NCBI GenBank assembly: GCA_021785515.1
Contig: JAJYEX010000001.1
Span: forward strand, 186,001-250,000
Direction of reading: 5' to 3'
Source: Pseudomonadota bacterium
Lineage (GTDB): Bacteria > Pseudomonadota > Gammaproteobacteria > Acidiferrobacterales > UBA6901
DNA length: 64,000 nucleotides
The notes under the pieces are model-generated. The model searched no databases, was not told the origin of the DNA, and saw only the letters and a program-made list of their open reading frames with translations. How positions within the stretch are numbered: position 1 is the stretch's first letter; every line of letters starts with the position of its first letter. Positions 28,211 to 37,679 of the stretch are shown here, in pieces. The position numbers and the translations under genes are program-made.

Positions 28211-28915
28211 TCACCCACCAAACCGCGACGATCCCGTGTCGCCTTCACCGCGCGTGCGTTCAGTCGGACCAATATGAAAGACGTGCTCGACCAGCCGCGT
28301 CAGTCCGCGCTTGTGAAACCTGTCGTTTTCAGACAGCACATCCCGGGTACGCAAACGGTCGACGCGGTATTCCGGCCCGTACAGGTCCCGCACCTCCTGC
28401 TCGGGGACCGAGAACGGCGGGCCGGGCATCTGGTCCTGCGGGTAGTCCATGGTAACGAGAAGGATCTGGGCCGCAGATGGCAGCACCGAAGCCAGCTTGC
28501 GGACATAGTCCCGTCGCATTGGGGAAGGAAACGCGACGAGCGCCGCCCGGTCATAAACCGCCGTGACCCCTTCCAGATCAGCGACCGTCAGGTCGAACAC
28601 ATCGCCACGCAGCAGGGTGATCCCGCCCGCTTCCCAGCGCTCGAAGGGCGGCTGTGGCGTTACCTGCGCCCCCAAACCGTTCTCTGCATAGAAACTGCTC
28701 ACCGCGATAGGACTGAGCTCAGCGCCCAGTATGCGGTAACCGCCAGCCCGCAACCAGACCATGTCACGCGTGCGCCCGCAGAGCGGCACAAACACCAGGC
28801 TGCCGGCGGGCACACGCAAGTGCTCCCAATAATCCCTGAGGTGCGCATTGATATCGGACTGGTGAAAACCGATTTCGTTGTTCTGCCACCGTTCCAGCCA
28901 AAATTGCGATTCCAT
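28211..28915 (-). CDS. tpm: Thiopurine S-methyltransferase
   Basis: A 234-aa SAM-dependent methyltransferase. The ATG at 28915, with GGGAGC upstream, gives the family N-terminus MESQFWLERWQNNEIGFHQ. SAM-binding segments include FVPLCGRTRDMVWLRAGGYRILGAELS and a downstream GVTAVYDRAALVAFP. Bacterial Tpm proteins methylate thiopurines and also selenium and tellurium oxyanions, conferring resistance. The length slightly exceeds the usual about 218 aa because of a Gly/Arg/Ser-rich C-terminal tail. It stands alone between the ParB-like gene and a 336-bp gap. Confidence 0.94.
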   Translation of the reverse strand: MESQFWLERWQNNEIGFHQSDINAHLRDYWEHLRVPAGSLVFVPLCGRTRDMVWLRAGGYRILGAELSPIAVSSFYAENGLGAQVTPQPPFERWEAGGITLLRGDVFDLTVADLEGVTAVYDRAALVAFPSPMRRDYVRKLASVLPSAAQILLVTMDYPQDQMPGPPFSVPEQEVRDLYGPEYRVDRLRTRDVLSENDRFHKRGLTRLVEHVFHIGPTERTRGEGDTGSSRFGG

Positions 28916-29251
28916 GACAAGCTCCCGTGCCAACCGCCCCCATACGATAACAGCATCGATGCCGGCCGAGCACAATGGCCGGTCCGACCCCCGGGTGATT
29001 CCGACGTGACGAAATCGGGCCGCTAACAGTCAAAATACCGGACGGCGCCACACCCACCCACCAAACATCCACTACCGGCACCTCTGCAATCCCCGTCCCA
29101 TGTTAAGGACCTGGCTGGCGTTTCGGGAGAGCGGACGACCGTCAAAGCCCCGCAACGTATCCCAGGGTGCCGCAACACCATACAATCAAAAAACTTGAAA
29201 GGTAAAGTCCCTGACGCGGCACATCTCCATCTGCGGGACAACCGGGGCCGG
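28916..29251. other. Intergenic region (336 bp), nothing recognised
   Basis: Lies between tpm and the small membrane-protein gene, both on the minus strand. The overlapping minus frame from 29277 is Cys/Arg-rich and unlike a protein. No tRNA-like, terminator-like or operator-like structure was found here. Confidence 0.4.
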
Positions 29252-29407
29252 CTAAGCGTAACCAAGCCACATGGCAACCAGGTATACCAGGGCCGCCAAC
29301 ACCAGAGTGGCGCCCCAGAAGGCCACCCACCGCTGCCGCCCCTTCAAACCGAGATGCACCAGAACGATGCCGATCAGAAGCGACAGCAACACCGTAAACA
29401 ACATCAT
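29252..29407 (-). CDS. Small two-helix membrane protein, 51 aa
   Basis: Starts at the first of two adjacent ATG codons at 29407, with CCGGAGC at good spacing; the track start adds 22 unlikely residues. The product is MMLFTVLLSLLIGIVLVHLG, a short basic turn (KGRQR) and a second hydrophobic helix ending VAMWLGYA, so an inner-membrane hairpin. No family is recognised. It is divergent from the HPF fusion gene, sharing the 464-bp region that carries the FNR-like box. Confidence 0.6.
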   Translation of the reverse strand: MMLFTVLLSLLIGIVLVHLGLKGRQRWVAFWGATLVLAALVYLVAMWLGYA

Positions 29408-29581
29408 ATGGGCTCCGGAGTTTGTCGCTCCGCCCCGCGGGTAAGATCCGACGATTCGATATCGCATGAACACCCTTCCTGTTGTGGTCCCTTCCGTCGC
29501 CGTCTACCCGGACACACACAGACCACAGCTCTGGTCCGTGCCGGCTGCTGTCCCCGGCTCCACCGGATGAACGGTTCCCGG

Positions 29582-29596
29582 CCAAGTCTGACTTGG
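29582..29596. promoter_or_regulatory. Inverted repeat CCAAGT-CTG-ACTTGG overlapping FNR-like box
   Basis: Perfect 6-bp arms around a 3-nt spacer, sharing nine bases with the FNR-like box that follows. It may be a separate operator or an accident of the overlapping motif. Confidence 0.35.
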
Positions 29597-29601
29597 ATCA
29601 A
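29588..29601 (+). promoter_or_regulatory. FNR/Anr-like box CTGACTTGGATCAA upstream of the HPF fusion gene
   Basis: Matches TTGAT-N4-ATCAA in eight of ten positions; the TTGG-ATCAA half resembles common Anr/FNR sites. Its centre at 29594.5 is exactly placed for a class II activated promoter with the TATAAA at 29624-29629 (predicted start near 29636). The long leader to the gene start (about 236 nt) is noted in the findings. Confidence 0.55.
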
Positions 29602-29603
29602 AT

Positions 29604-29623
29604 CACAAAACCCGGGTTTTGTG
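29604..29623. promoter_or_regulatory. Perfect 20-bp palindrome CACAAAACCCGGGTTTTGTG
   Basis: A complete 20-bp palindrome with no spacer, filling the space between the FNR-like box and the TATAAA -10 element. In this position (about -32 to -13) a bound dimeric protein would block RNA polymerase, so it is a strong operator candidate for an unknown regulator. Confidence 0.6.
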
Positions 29624-29629
29624 TATAAA
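29624..29629 (+). promoter_or_regulatory. -10 element TATAAA of the HPF fusion promoter
   Basis: TATAAA directly follows the 20-bp palindrome. Its distance to the FNR-like box fits FNR class II geometry (box centre at -41.5). No separate -35 is seen, as expected for an activator-dependent promoter. Confidence 0.5.
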
Positions 29630-29871
29630 CGAGTCGTGACGAATGTGCGGTCCGACGATGGCGCGAATTCCTTTTTCAGCTGCGGAAATCCGGCGCCACC
29701 GAAATGGCCGGATATTTCCCGGACAGACGGCGGATATCAACGCCGCAGGGCGTCCACCGTCGGCACCGGAACAGGCGCTCCGAGCGGAATCCGCGGCAAC
29801 CTGTGCGCGGGGATGCAGACCGCCGGATATGACAACACGCCGAAATTTTGCAGCAAAACAGGACGCTCGCC

Positions 29872-30435
29872 ATGACTACTCCACTGCAGATCACCGTACG
29901 CGATATGCCCCGTTCGCAGGCATTGGACGAAACCATCCGCAAGAAGCTCGACAAGCTCGGCCGGTTCTACGGCCAGATCACGAGTTGCCGCGTCCTGGTC
30001 GAGGCCGTAAGCCGGCACCAGCGGCAGGGACAGCGGTACCAAGTCCGTATTGATATCACGGTGCCAGGAGATGAAATCGTGATAACGCGCGATCCGGCCA
30101 GAGACAGCGCACACGAAGATGTCTATGTTGCCATCCGCGATGCGTTCGATTCGGCTCGCCGGCAGCTTCAGGATTTTGCACGACGCGAACGGGGTGAGGT
30201 GAAAATTCATGATAGCGTCCACCATGCGCGCGTGTCGCAGCTTTTTCCTGCCCAGGGATACGGCTTCCTGCGTACGCCCGACAACCGTGATGTTTACTTC
30301 CACGAAAACTGTCTGCGCGACCTGGAGCTGGACCGCCTCGACGTGGGCACAGCGGTCATCTATGCAGAGGAAGAAGGACTTGAAGGGCCACAGGCAATCT
30401 GGGTGGCCAACGGCAAACACAGCGCCGTCGACTGA
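29872..30435 (+). CDS. Ribosome hibernation factor HPF/RaiA fused to a cold-shock domain
   Basis: A 187-aa protein from the ATG at 29872 (the track start is eight codons earlier). Residues 1-115 form the S30AE/HPF domain, which sits in the mRNA channel of the 30S subunit and inactivates ribosomes: LQITVRDMPRSQALDETIRK, then YQVRIDITVPGDEIVITRDP. Residues 118-187 form a cold-shock-like OB fold with RNA-binding motifs GYGFL (129-133) and DVYFH (140-144). The fusion could couple ribosome storage to single-stranded RNA binding. Such fusions occur in other proteobacteria by general knowledge. It sits behind an FNR-like box and palindrome, next to a universal stress protein gene, fitting oxygen or energy limitation. 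Confidence 0.93.
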   Translation: MTTPLQITVRDMPRSQALDETIRKKLDKLGRFYGQITSCRVLVEAVSRHQRQGQRYQVRIDITVPGDEIVITRDPARDSAHEDVYVAIRDAFDSARRQLQDFARRERGEVKIHDSVHHARVSQLFPAQGYGFLRTPDNRDVYFHENCLRDLELDRLDVGTAVIYAEEEGLEGPQAIWVANGKHSAVD

Positions 30436-30451
30436 CCGGTGATACACCGGT
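30435..30451. terminator. Candidate bidirectional hairpin between convergent HPF and Usp genes
   Basis: ACCGGTG-ATA-CACCGGT forms a 7-bp stem with a 3-nt loop exactly between the two convergent stop codons. No T-tract follows on either strand, so intrinsic termination is uncertain. Confidence 0.3.
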
Positions 30452-30906
30452 TACGGGCGTTCACGCACCAGCAGCACCGGAGCCGGAGAAAGGCGCATCA
30501 CGCCCTCGGCAACGCTGCCAAGAAACAGATGGTCGAGCCCGCGGCGTCCGTGCGTACCCATCACAATCAGGTCTGCCGGCCAGCGGCGGGCCTCTTCCAC
30601 AATGACCTTGGCTACGCGCTGACCGGGCCTTTCGACCTCCAGCAACTTGGTCTCAACCTCGACCCCCTCGTGCCTGGCCAGTTGCTGCGCCTTCTCCAGA
30701 AGGTTGCGTGCAAAACTGCGCGCCGATTCCCGGATCTGCTCGAGACCGATAGGAGTGAACTCGGAATCCCACACATCAATGGCGGAATCCACGATATTGA
30801 TTATGCGCAGGCCGGTTGATTGGCTGCGGGCAAGCTTGATGGCCTCCCGTAGCGCGGTGTCCGCTGTATCGCTGCCATCCACCGGAACCAGTATATTCTT
30901 GTACAC
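30451..30906 (-). CDS. Universal stress protein (UspA family, ATP-binding type)
   Basis: A 151-aa cytoplasmic stress protein. The start is the GTG at 30906, six bases after GGAGGT, giving (M)YKNILVPVDGSDTADTA; the track start is 36 codons too early. The ATP-binding motif G-X2-G-X9-G-(S/T) is intact (GTHGRRGLDHLFLGS), placing it in the nucleotide-binding class. Usp proteins are typically induced on growth arrest, oxygen limitation or energy starvation. It converges on the HPF-cold-shock gene and lies downstream of the phosphodiesterase gene on the same strand, across 123 bp. Confidence 0.95.
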   Translation of the reverse strand: MYKNILVPVDGSDTADTALREAIKLARSQSTGLRIINIVDSAIDVWDSEFTPIGLEQIRESARSFARNLLEKAQQLARHEGVEVETKLLEVERPGQRVAKVIVEEARRWPADLIVMGTHGRRGLDHLFLGSVAEGVMRLSPAPVLLVRERP

Positions 30907-31029
30907 GACGCACCTCCATTCACCCGTCTGCACCATGTCTGCCCTTAGCGCTGGCATTGTATACCCGTTTAGCCTGGGAGGCGCACGCGTCCAGCCGGCC
31001 ATCCGGTACTGCAACCCGTGAACCCAACC

Positions 31030-32190
31030 TCAGCACGTCACCACGATCAGCGGAACAAGCATCTCCTCCACGCTGACGCCGCCGTGCATCCCGACGTGTA
31101 CCTGCCTGCGTTCACCGACAATCTGATCGGTAATGGCAAAATTCCGGTTCATGATCAGGGTGTAATGACCGATCCGGTCGCGCAGCCTGGGATGCGGCTG
31201 GCCAAGCCCGAAGTAGCCCTGATCCAGCAGCCTGGCGCTGTTGACCAGGACCGCGGCATGACCGAGCCTGCTGGTCACGTAGTCTTCGAACTGGCTGCAC
31301 TTGTCCGGATGCACGTAGCAGAACGCGACGCGCCGCTCGCCACACAAAGGCATAACCAGGGTTTCAGACAAGACCGGATGATCGCCGAGGTCCACCACGC
31401 TGTCAGGAACAGTGTCTATGAACCCGTGGTCGGCAGTGACAATGACAATCGCGTCGCGACCACGGGCCGCGTTGATGAAATAATCGAACGCCGCATCGAG
31501 CTCCTCTAGATGCATTGCTACCTGCCGGCTCGAAGCACCATGCTCGTGCGCAAGCCGGTCAAGATCCGGCCAGTAGGCGTAGGTAAAGCTCGGCGCCACC
31601 TGGTCGCTCAGGCATTGTTCGACCGCGTCGAAAAACTGCGGAAGTGTATTGTAGGCGTGACAGGTCGCGCCGCGTGTGTGTACCACATTGAACGCCGAAT
31701 CAACGATGCGCTGGGGTGTCACGACATGGCAGCGGCGCCCGAGCCGGCCGAATACCGGCTGATGCCCGAAGAACCGCTCGGCATCGATGCCACATTCCTC
31801 GAGCCCGGGGCCCCCATGACGATCCTGAAACGGAAGAACGGCAATGACGCTGCCGAGTTCCCTGAAAAACATGAACCATCCTGTCAGTCCGTGCTGCTGC
31901 GGAGCAGTGGCCGTCAGAAACGTGGTAATCGCCGCTGCGGTAGTCGACGGAAAGACCGAGGTGATGTGCCCCTTCAGTCCACGCCGCAGGGCGACGCCTG
32001 GTTCCGCGCGGACCAGGTGTTCGTATCCGAGCCCGTCCACCACCAGCAGCACAACATGCCGGTGGCGGGCAACAGCATCCGCGCCAAGGAGTCCCAGCGG
32101 GACATAGCCGGTATCCCCGCCGCCCATCCCGGTAACCAGGGACGCCATCAGGTTCACAATGCTGCCACCGCGATAATCGGGTAGGGGCAT
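31030..32190 (-). CDS. Type I phosphodiesterase / nucleotide pyrophosphatase family protein
   Basis: A 386-aa member of the alkaline-phosphatase superfamily. Metal and catalytic positions are recognisable: VVLLVVDGLGYEHL (Asp), TTAAAITTFLTATAPQQHGLTG (nucleophile Thr), YWPDLDRLAHEHG (Asp and His) and IVTADHGFID (Asp-His). No signal peptide is seen, so it is probably cytoplasmic. The substrate is unknown; relatives hydrolyse phosphodiesters, nucleotide pyrophosphates or phosphonates. The ATG at 32190 is chosen over the GTG two codons earlier; GGAG lies ten bases upstream. It is upstream of the Usp gene and downstream of glgP. Confidence 0.88.
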   Translation of the reverse strand: MPLPDYRGGSIVNLMASLVTGMGGGDTGYVPLGLLGADAVARHRHVVLLVVDGLGYEHLVRAEPGVALRRGLKGHITSVFPSTTAAAITTFLTATAPQQHGLTGWFMFFRELGSVIAVLPFQDRHGGPGLEECGIDAERFFGHQPVFGRLGRRCHVVTPQRIVDSAFNVVHTRGATCHAYNTLPQFFDAVEQCLSDQVAPSFTYAYWPDLDRLAHEHGASSRQVAMHLEELDAAFDYFINAARGRDAIVIVTADHGFIDTVPDSVVDLGDHPVLSETLVMPLCGERRVAFCYVHPDKCSQFEDYVTSRLGHAAVLVNSARLLDQGYFGLGQPHPRLRDRIGHYTLIMNRNFAITDQIVGERRQVHVGMHGGVSVEEMLVPLIVVTC

Positions 32191-32567
32191 GATCACGTCG
32201 CTCCGGCACCATACCGTGCCTGCATTCCATTGCGTGCATCTGCGATGCTATCGGATTGTCCGGGTCATGGCTATCGACAATGGCTTGCACCGCCTGGTTA
32301 CCCACACCGCCGCCGCGGGATAACCCGCACCACCGGACATCATCGACACCTCCGATCTCCTTATCCGCGAGCACAGCGGCGACCGGGTGGCAGGTGCCGG
32401 CGGCGGTATGCGCACACATCGTGGATAAGAGCCGCGGGGTTTCAGGACCAAACAGCATCTACCCGGACTGTCATGGCAATCCGAGAGCGGCTTGCCTGGC
32501 CACCTGGCGCACGTGTCATCTTGACCCGCGGCAAAGCGCAACCGGGCTGCGACACAGGCGTCCTTTC
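32191..32567. other. Intergenic region (377 bp) between glgP and the phosphodiesterase gene
   Basis: No gene is supported. A minus frame (32458 downward) has fairly coding-like composition (AVLADKEIGGVDDVRW) but lacks a stop until deep inside the phosphodiesterase gene, so it is probably a chance frame or remnant. No FNR-like box or clear terminator was seen here. Confidence 0.4.
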
Positions 32568-35156
32568 CTAGATACCCACTGGCACCGCTGGTGTCACACC
32601 CTGCTCACTGCTGCCAGACAGATGCGCTCTGACCGCACTTGCGCCCCACAGCACAAGATTAAGTTCCGCCGGCACGCGTGCTTCGGAATGGTAGGGGACA
32701 ACCCGCGGAGTAAAGTGCGCAACGGGTCGTGTACTGGCAATGCGGCAGCGATAGATAAACCCGTTTGCTGCCCCCGGTATCCCCGCCCCGCACTCCATGA
32801 CCGTGCGCACTGCAGGCTGGTCATCTACCGGATCTGCGTAAATCTCGGACCGTACTTCTCCAGGCTGGATCTCGCCAAGATACAGGGCAATCATGAACGA
32901 CCAGCCATCCGACTCCTGCCAGGCCTCGAGATCGCCCAGGCGTATTCCCGCCCAATGTCGCATGAGATTCTGCTCCCATGCGCGCAGCTCTCTCGCGCCT
33001 TTTCCCGCATCGGCCGTTCTACTACGGAAAGCCCTTGCCGCTGGAAGGTACAGTTCCTGCACGTATTGCTGCACCATGCGGTTACTGCTGAACCGGGGGG
33101 CAAGGTGCGCCATGCTGATGCGCATCCGCGCTACCCAGCTGTGGGGAATTCCGTCGGCCGCACGCCGATAGAACGTCGGCAACACCTCCTTCTCGAGCAG
33201 ACGGTAGAGTTCGGCCGCCTCGTAAGCGTCCCATTCCGGCTCGGCATGCTCCCGCCCATCCCCCAGCGACCAGCCAACATCCTGCGCGTACGCTTCGGCC
33301 CACCAGCCATCAAGCTCCGACAGATGGATGCCGCCGTTCACGAGCACCTTCATTCCGCTCGTACCACAGGCTTCCCAGGGCCGTCTGGGCGTATTGATCC
33401 ACAGGTCCACGCCCTGGACCATTTCCTGGGCAAGCGTCATGTCGTAGTCTTCGAGAAACACCGCGCGGGTACGTACCTCTGGGCGCTGCACAAATTCCGC
33501 CCACTCGCGCACGAACCCTTTCCCCTCCTCATCCTGGGGATGAGCCTTTCCGGCTACGATGATCTGCACCGGCCGTTCGTGCGAGGTCAGAAGCCGCACC
33601 AGACGGCCAGCGTCGCGCAGCAGCAGATTGGGCCGTTTGTATTCGGCAAACCGACGGGCAAAGCCCAGAGTGAGCGCGTTGGGATCGAGCACATCGCGCG
33701 CAGCGGCCACCGCCTTCTCTCCGGCCCCGCGCTGTCCGAGCTGTCTGGCAAGACGTGCGCGCGCATAGCCCACCAGATCCCGGCGCTGCCGGCCGCGAAA
33801 CGCCCACAACGCCTCATCGTCCAGAACCTCGATAGCCGGACCGAGATCATCCAAAGACCCCAGCCAGCGTTCCTTGCCGCACGCTTCGGTCCATATCGTG
33901 TCAGCCCACGGCGAATCCCACGTCGGAACGTGCACGCCGTTGGTCACGTGGGTGACGGGCACCTCACGCTGCGGCCAGTGCGGATACAAGTCCTGGAAAA
34001 TCCGGCGGCTGACTTCGCCATGCAGGCGGCTGACACCGTTCACAGACCCGCAGGTACGTGCCGCCAAATAGGCCATGTTGAAGGGTTCGCTGTTGTCGGC
34101 TGCATTCTTCCGGCCCAAGGCCATGAGATCTTGCTCGGAAATTCCAAAGCCGACAGCATATCGCCTGCCGTAGTGCTCGAGCAGCTCAGACTGGTAGCTG
34201 TCGAACCCGGACGCCACAGGCGTGTGGGTCGTGAAGACATTGCCAGCCCGGGTTGCCCACAGCGCCTCCCAGAAATCTACGTGATGCGCCTGCATGTAGG
34301 CCCGCGCCCGCTCCAAAGTCACAAACGCTGCATGTCCCTCGTTCAGGTGACAGACGTCCACTTGCAGTCCCAGCGCCTCCAAAACGCGCCAGCCGCCTAT
34401 GCCCAGCGCGATTTCCTGCACCAACCTGAGCTCCTGCCCACCGCCGTATAGCCTGCTCGTAATGCCGCGATCGCGGGCGCTGTTAAGTGCATCGTTGCTG
34501 TCCAGCAGATAAAGCATCACCCGCCCCACCTGCACCTGCCACACACGAAATCTGACCAGACGTCCCGGGAATTCGATCGAAACGTTCAGCCAGCCTCCGG
34601 CTTCGGTTTCGGCCGGTCTTATCGGCAGACTCGCCGTGTCATTGTAGGGATAGGTTTCCTGCTGCCGTCCCGAGGCATCGAGCGTCTGCCGAAAATAGCC
34701 TTCCTCGTACAACAGCCCGACACCGGTAAGCGGAATGCCCAGGTCACTGGAAGTCTTGAGGTGATCGCCCGCCAGAATTCCGAGACCACCAGCGTACAGC
34801 GGTAGCGCTTCGCCCAGGCCAAACTCCATGCTGAAGTAAGCAATCTGCACGTCCCGCATGTCGGCCACCTGTTCGCCCCAGCACGGCCGACCCAGGTATT
34901 CCAGTCTCGAATGGACCAACCGGTCGAGTTCTCCGAGAAAGACAGCATCCTGCGCCAGTTCCTGCATGCGTTTGGGTGACAAATTCTGCAAAATGACATG
35001 AGGATTCGCAGTCTGGGCCCAAGTTTCCGGGTCCACCAGCTTCCACAGGCCATCTCCCGCGTGGCTCCATGTCCACAACAGATCACTGGCAAGCTCGGTC
35101 AGCGGCGCGAGTTCCACCGGCATCCCTTCAGACATTCCGGCCCCGCCCGCTGTCAT
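32568..35156 (-). CDS. glgP: Alpha-glucan (glycogen) phosphorylase
   Basis: An 862-aa PLP enzyme releasing glucose 1-phosphate from glycogen or maltodextrin. The ATG at 35156 has GAGGT at good spacing; the track opens 47 codons earlier. It belongs to the phosphorylase class with an N-terminal DUF3417-like region (LAPLTELASDLLWTWSHAGD, then HVILQNLSPKRM). The active-site region includes YFSMEFGLGEALPLYAGGLGILAGDH and the PLP-lysine segment CGTSGMKVLVNGGIHLSELDG. It is the third gene of an ackA-xfp-glgP series on the minus strand (55-bp gap), so glycogen carbon can feed the phosphoketolase pathway. Confidence 0.95.
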   Translation of the reverse strand: MTAGGAGMSEGMPVELAPLTELASDLLWTWSHAGDGLWKLVDPETWAQTANPHVILQNLSPKRMQELAQDAVFLGELDRLVHSRLEYLGRPCWGEQVADMRDVQIAYFSMEFGLGEALPLYAGGLGILAGDHLKTSSDLGIPLTGVGLLYEEGYFRQTLDASGRQQETYPYNDTASLPIRPAETEAGGWLNVSIEFPGRLVRFRVWQVQVGRVMLYLLDSNDALNSARDRGITSRLYGGGQELRLVQEIALGIGGWRVLEALGLQVDVCHLNEGHAAFVTLERARAYMQAHHVDFWEALWATRAGNVFTTHTPVASGFDSYQSELLEHYGRRYAVGFGISEQDLMALGRKNAADNSEPFNMAYLAARTCGSVNGVSRLHGEVSRRIFQDLYPHWPQREVPVTHVTNGVHVPTWDSPWADTIWTEACGKERWLGSLDDLGPAIEVLDDEALWAFRGRQRRDLVGYARARLARQLGQRGAGEKAVAAARDVLDPNALTLGFARRFAEYKRPNLLLRDAGRLVRLLTSHERPVQIIVAGKAHPQDEEGKGFVREWAEFVQRPEVRTRAVFLEDYDMTLAQEMVQGVDLWINTPRRPWEACGTSGMKVLVNGGIHLSELDGWWAEAYAQDVGWSLGDGREHAEPEWDAYEAAELYRLLEKEVLPTFYRRAADGIPHSWVARMRISMAHLAPRFSSNRMVQQYVQELYLPAARAFRSRTADAGKGARELRAWEQNLMRHWAGIRLGDLEAWQESDGWSFMIALYLGEIQPGEVRSEIYADPVDDQPAVRTVMECGAGIPGAANGFIYRCRIASTRPVAHFTPRVVPYHSEARVPAELNLVLWGASAVRAHLSGSSEQGVTPAVPVGI

Positions 35157-35211
35157 CGATTTCACACCTCGGTCACCGTCATCGCCCCGGTCCGCCGGAC
35201 GCGATAACGCA

Positions 35212-37641
35212 TCAGTAGATCCACTTCCACTCGCGCACCTCCGGCATATCTTCACCATGGTGCCTGATGTACTCGCTATGCTCGACACGCTTGTCACGCA
35301 TCGCCTGTTTCAGGTGTGCGGCCCGGTACCCGAGACCAGGCACCCGGTCGATGACATCCTCCACCAGATGGAACCGGTCGAGATCATTGCGCACCACCAT
35401 GTCGAATGGGGTCGTGGTGGTTCCTTCTTCCTTGTAGCCACGCACGTGAATGTTTGCATGATTGGTGCGTCGGTACGTCAGCCGGTGAATGAGCCAGGGA
35501 TATCCGTGATAGGCAAATACCACCGGCTTGTCCGGGGTAAAAAGTGCGTCGAAATCCTTGCCGGACAGGCCGTGCGGATGCTCCTCCTTCGGCTGCAGGG
35601 TCATGAGATCGACGACGTTAACCACCCGTATCCGCAGCTTGGGCAGGTCCCGTCTCAGAATGTCCACTGCCGCCAGGATCTCGAGCGTCGGCACGTCTCC
35701 GGCGCAGGCCATGACGACGTCAGTCTCCCCGCCATCGTCGTTGCTGGCCCAGTCCCAGATGCCGATCCCGGCCGCACAATGCTTGCGCGCCGCCTCCAGA
35801 TCGAGCCACTGTGCCTCGGGCTGCTTACCGGCAACGATCACATTGATCCGGTCGCGACTGCGCAGGCACGCATCAACGACGAACAGCAGGCAGTTGGCAT
35901 CGGGCGGCAGATAGACCCTGATCACATTTGCCTTCTTGTTGACCACATGATCGATGAATCCCGGATCCTGATGAGAAAAGCCGTTGTGGTCCTGACGCCA
36001 CACATGGGATGTCAGAAGATAATTGAGCGAGGCAATCGGACGGCGCCACGGGATCTCGGTATTGCACACCTTGAGCCACTTGGCGTGCTGGTTGAACATC
36101 GAATCGACAATATGAATGAATGCCTCGTAGCAGGTGAATAGGCCGTGACGACCGGTCAGCAGATAGCCCTCGAGCCAGCCCTGACAGGTATGCTCGGACA
36201 GGATTTCCATCACCCGGCCGTCGCGCGCCAGGCGGTCATCCTCCGGAAGCACGTCCGCCATCCACTCGCGCCCGGTCACCTCCAGCAGCGCACCCAGACG
36301 ATTGGAGTTGAGTTCGTCCGGCGCCATAACACGGAAGTTTGCAGTAGCAAGATTTCTTGTCATCACATCGCGCAGAAACGTTCCCGTTACGCGCGTGGCC
36401 TCGGCTGTCACCGATCCGGGTTTCGGCACTGCGACCGCATAGTCTCCGATGTCTGGCAGGTCCAGCTCCCTAAGCAGCAATCCGCCGTTGGCGTGCGGGT
36501 TCGAGCCCATCCGTCTGGACCCGGTCGGCGCGAGAGCTGCCAGCTCCGGCCGGAACTGCCCGTCGCCATCGAACAGCTCCTCGGGGCGATAGCTCTTCAT
36601 CCACTGCTCGAGCAGCTTCACATGCTGTGGATTCGTTTGCATGTCGGTGATCGGAACCTGGTGCGCACGCCAGTAACCTTCCAGCTTCATGCCATCGACT
36701 TCAGCAGGAGCCGTCCAGCCCTTGGGCGTGCGCAGGACGATGGCCGGCCAGCGCGGTCGCTGGCTGACGCCTCGCAGACACGCGTCGTCCTGGATCTCCT
36801 TGATTTCCGCAATGGCGCGATCGAGCGTCGCGGCCATCTGTTGATGCATCACGGCGGGATCCGATCCCTCCACAAAATACGGGCGGTAACCGTACCCGGT
36901 CAACAGACTGCCGAGCTCCTCGTGGCCAATGCGCGCGAGCACGGTCGGGTTGGCGATCTTGTAGCCGTTCAGATGCAGAATCGGAAGTACGGCGCCGTCG
37001 CGCGCCGGGCTGAGAAACTTGTTGGAATGCCAGGCGGTTGCCAGCGGCCCGGTCTCAGCCTCCCCGTCCCCGATCACGCAACAGACGATCAGATCCGGGT
37101 TATCAAACGCCGCACCGAATGCATGCGACAGAGAGTATCCCAGCTCCCCGCCCTCATGAATCGACCCCGGGGTCTCCGGAGCCACATGGCTCGGAATACC
37201 CCCCGGAAAGGAAAACTGCCGGAACAGCCGCCGCATGCCGTCCGCGTTGCGTGCGATATGGGGATAGAACTCGCTGTAGCTGCCCTCGAGATAGGTGTTT
37301 GCCACCAGTCCCGGGCCTCCATGCCCGGGGCCCGCGACGTATATGACGTTCAGGTCCCTGGCTTTGATCAGGCGATTCATGTGCACATAGATGAAATTAA
37401 GCCCGGGCGTGGTGCCCCAGTGCCCCAGAAGGCGCGGTTTGATGTGTTCGGCCGTCAGCGGCTTCAGCAACAGCGGATTGTCCATCAGATAGATCTGCCC
37501 GATCGACAGATAATTGGCAGCACGCCAGTAGGCGTCCAGCTTTCGCAACTCCTCTGCCGATAGCGGACCCGAAAATGGCGCGTGCGGCTGTCCGGCGGTC
37601 GTGCCACGATGGCCGGTACCCTTGGTCTTGACGTCTCCCAC
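35212..37641 (-). CDS. xfp: Xylulose-5-phosphate/fructose-6-phosphate phosphoketolase
   Basis: An 809-aa ThDP-dependent enzyme that cleaves xylulose 5-phosphate (and often fructose 6-phosphate) with phosphate to acetyl-phosphate plus glyceraldehyde 3-phosphate or erythrose 4-phosphate. The GTG at 37641 is chosen because GAGGAGG lies five bases before it; the track start is a TTG. Motifs: [40 protein letters not shown], and the ThDP-binding [20 protein letters not shown]. Length is typical. It follows ackA by 38 bp, so acetyl-phosphate passes directly to acetate kinase, giving ATP by substrate-level phosphorylation. Confidence 0.97.
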   Translation of the reverse strand: MGDVKTKGTGHRGTTAGQPHAPFSGPLSAEELRKLDAYWRAANYLSIGQIYLMDNPLLLKPLTAEHIKPRLLGHWGTTPGLNFIYVHMNRLIKARDLNVIYVAGPGHGGPGLVANTYLEGSYSEFYPHIARNADGMRRLFRQFSFPGGIPSHVAPETPGSIHEGGELGYSLSHAFGAAFDNPDLIVCCVIGDGEAETGPLATAWHSNKFLSPARDGAVLPILHLNGYKIANPTVLARIGHEELGSLLTGYGYRPYFVEGSDPAVMHQQMAATLDRAIAEIKEIQDDACLRGVSQRPRWPAIVLRTPKGWTAPAEVDGMKLEGYWRAHQVPITDMQTNPQHVKLLEQWMKSYRPEELFDGDGQFRPELAALAPTGSRRMGSNPHANGGLLLRELDLPDIGDYAVAVPKPGSVTAEATRVTGTFLRDVMTRNLATANFRVMAPDELNSNRLGALLEVTGREWMADVLPEDDRLARDGRVMEILSEHTCQGWLEGYLLTGRHGLFTCYEAFIHIVDSMFNQHAKWLKVCNTEIPWRRPIASLNYLLTSHVWRQDHNGFSHQDPGFIDHVVNKKANVIRVYLPPDANCLLFVVDACLRSRDRINVIVAGKQPEAQWLDLEAARKHCAAGIGIWDWASNDDGGETDVVMACAGDVPTLEILAAVDILRRDLPKLRIRVVNVVDLMTLQPKEEHPHGLSGKDFDALFTPDKPVVFAYHGYPWLIHRLTYRRTNHANIHVRGYKEEGTTTTPFDMVVRNDLDRFHLVEDVIDRVPGLGYRAAHLKQAMRDKRVEHSEYIRHHGEDMPEVREWKWIY

Positions 37642-37679
37642 GCTTTCCCTCCTCAACGCGAACCCGCCACCAGCGGCCG

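Noticed and set aside
31700-32458. 252-aa minus-strand ORF with coding-like start
   Set aside because: Runs through the phosphodiesterase gene in another frame without a family match; only the first about 80 codons look protein-like, so at most a remnant.
32256-34451. 731-aa plus-strand ORF
   Set aside because: Antisense shadow of glgP; composition (high Arg, His, Pro) and lack of family motifs are typical of a mirrored GC-rich gene.
36145-37563. 472-aa plus-strand ORF
   Set aside because: Antisense to phosphoketolase.
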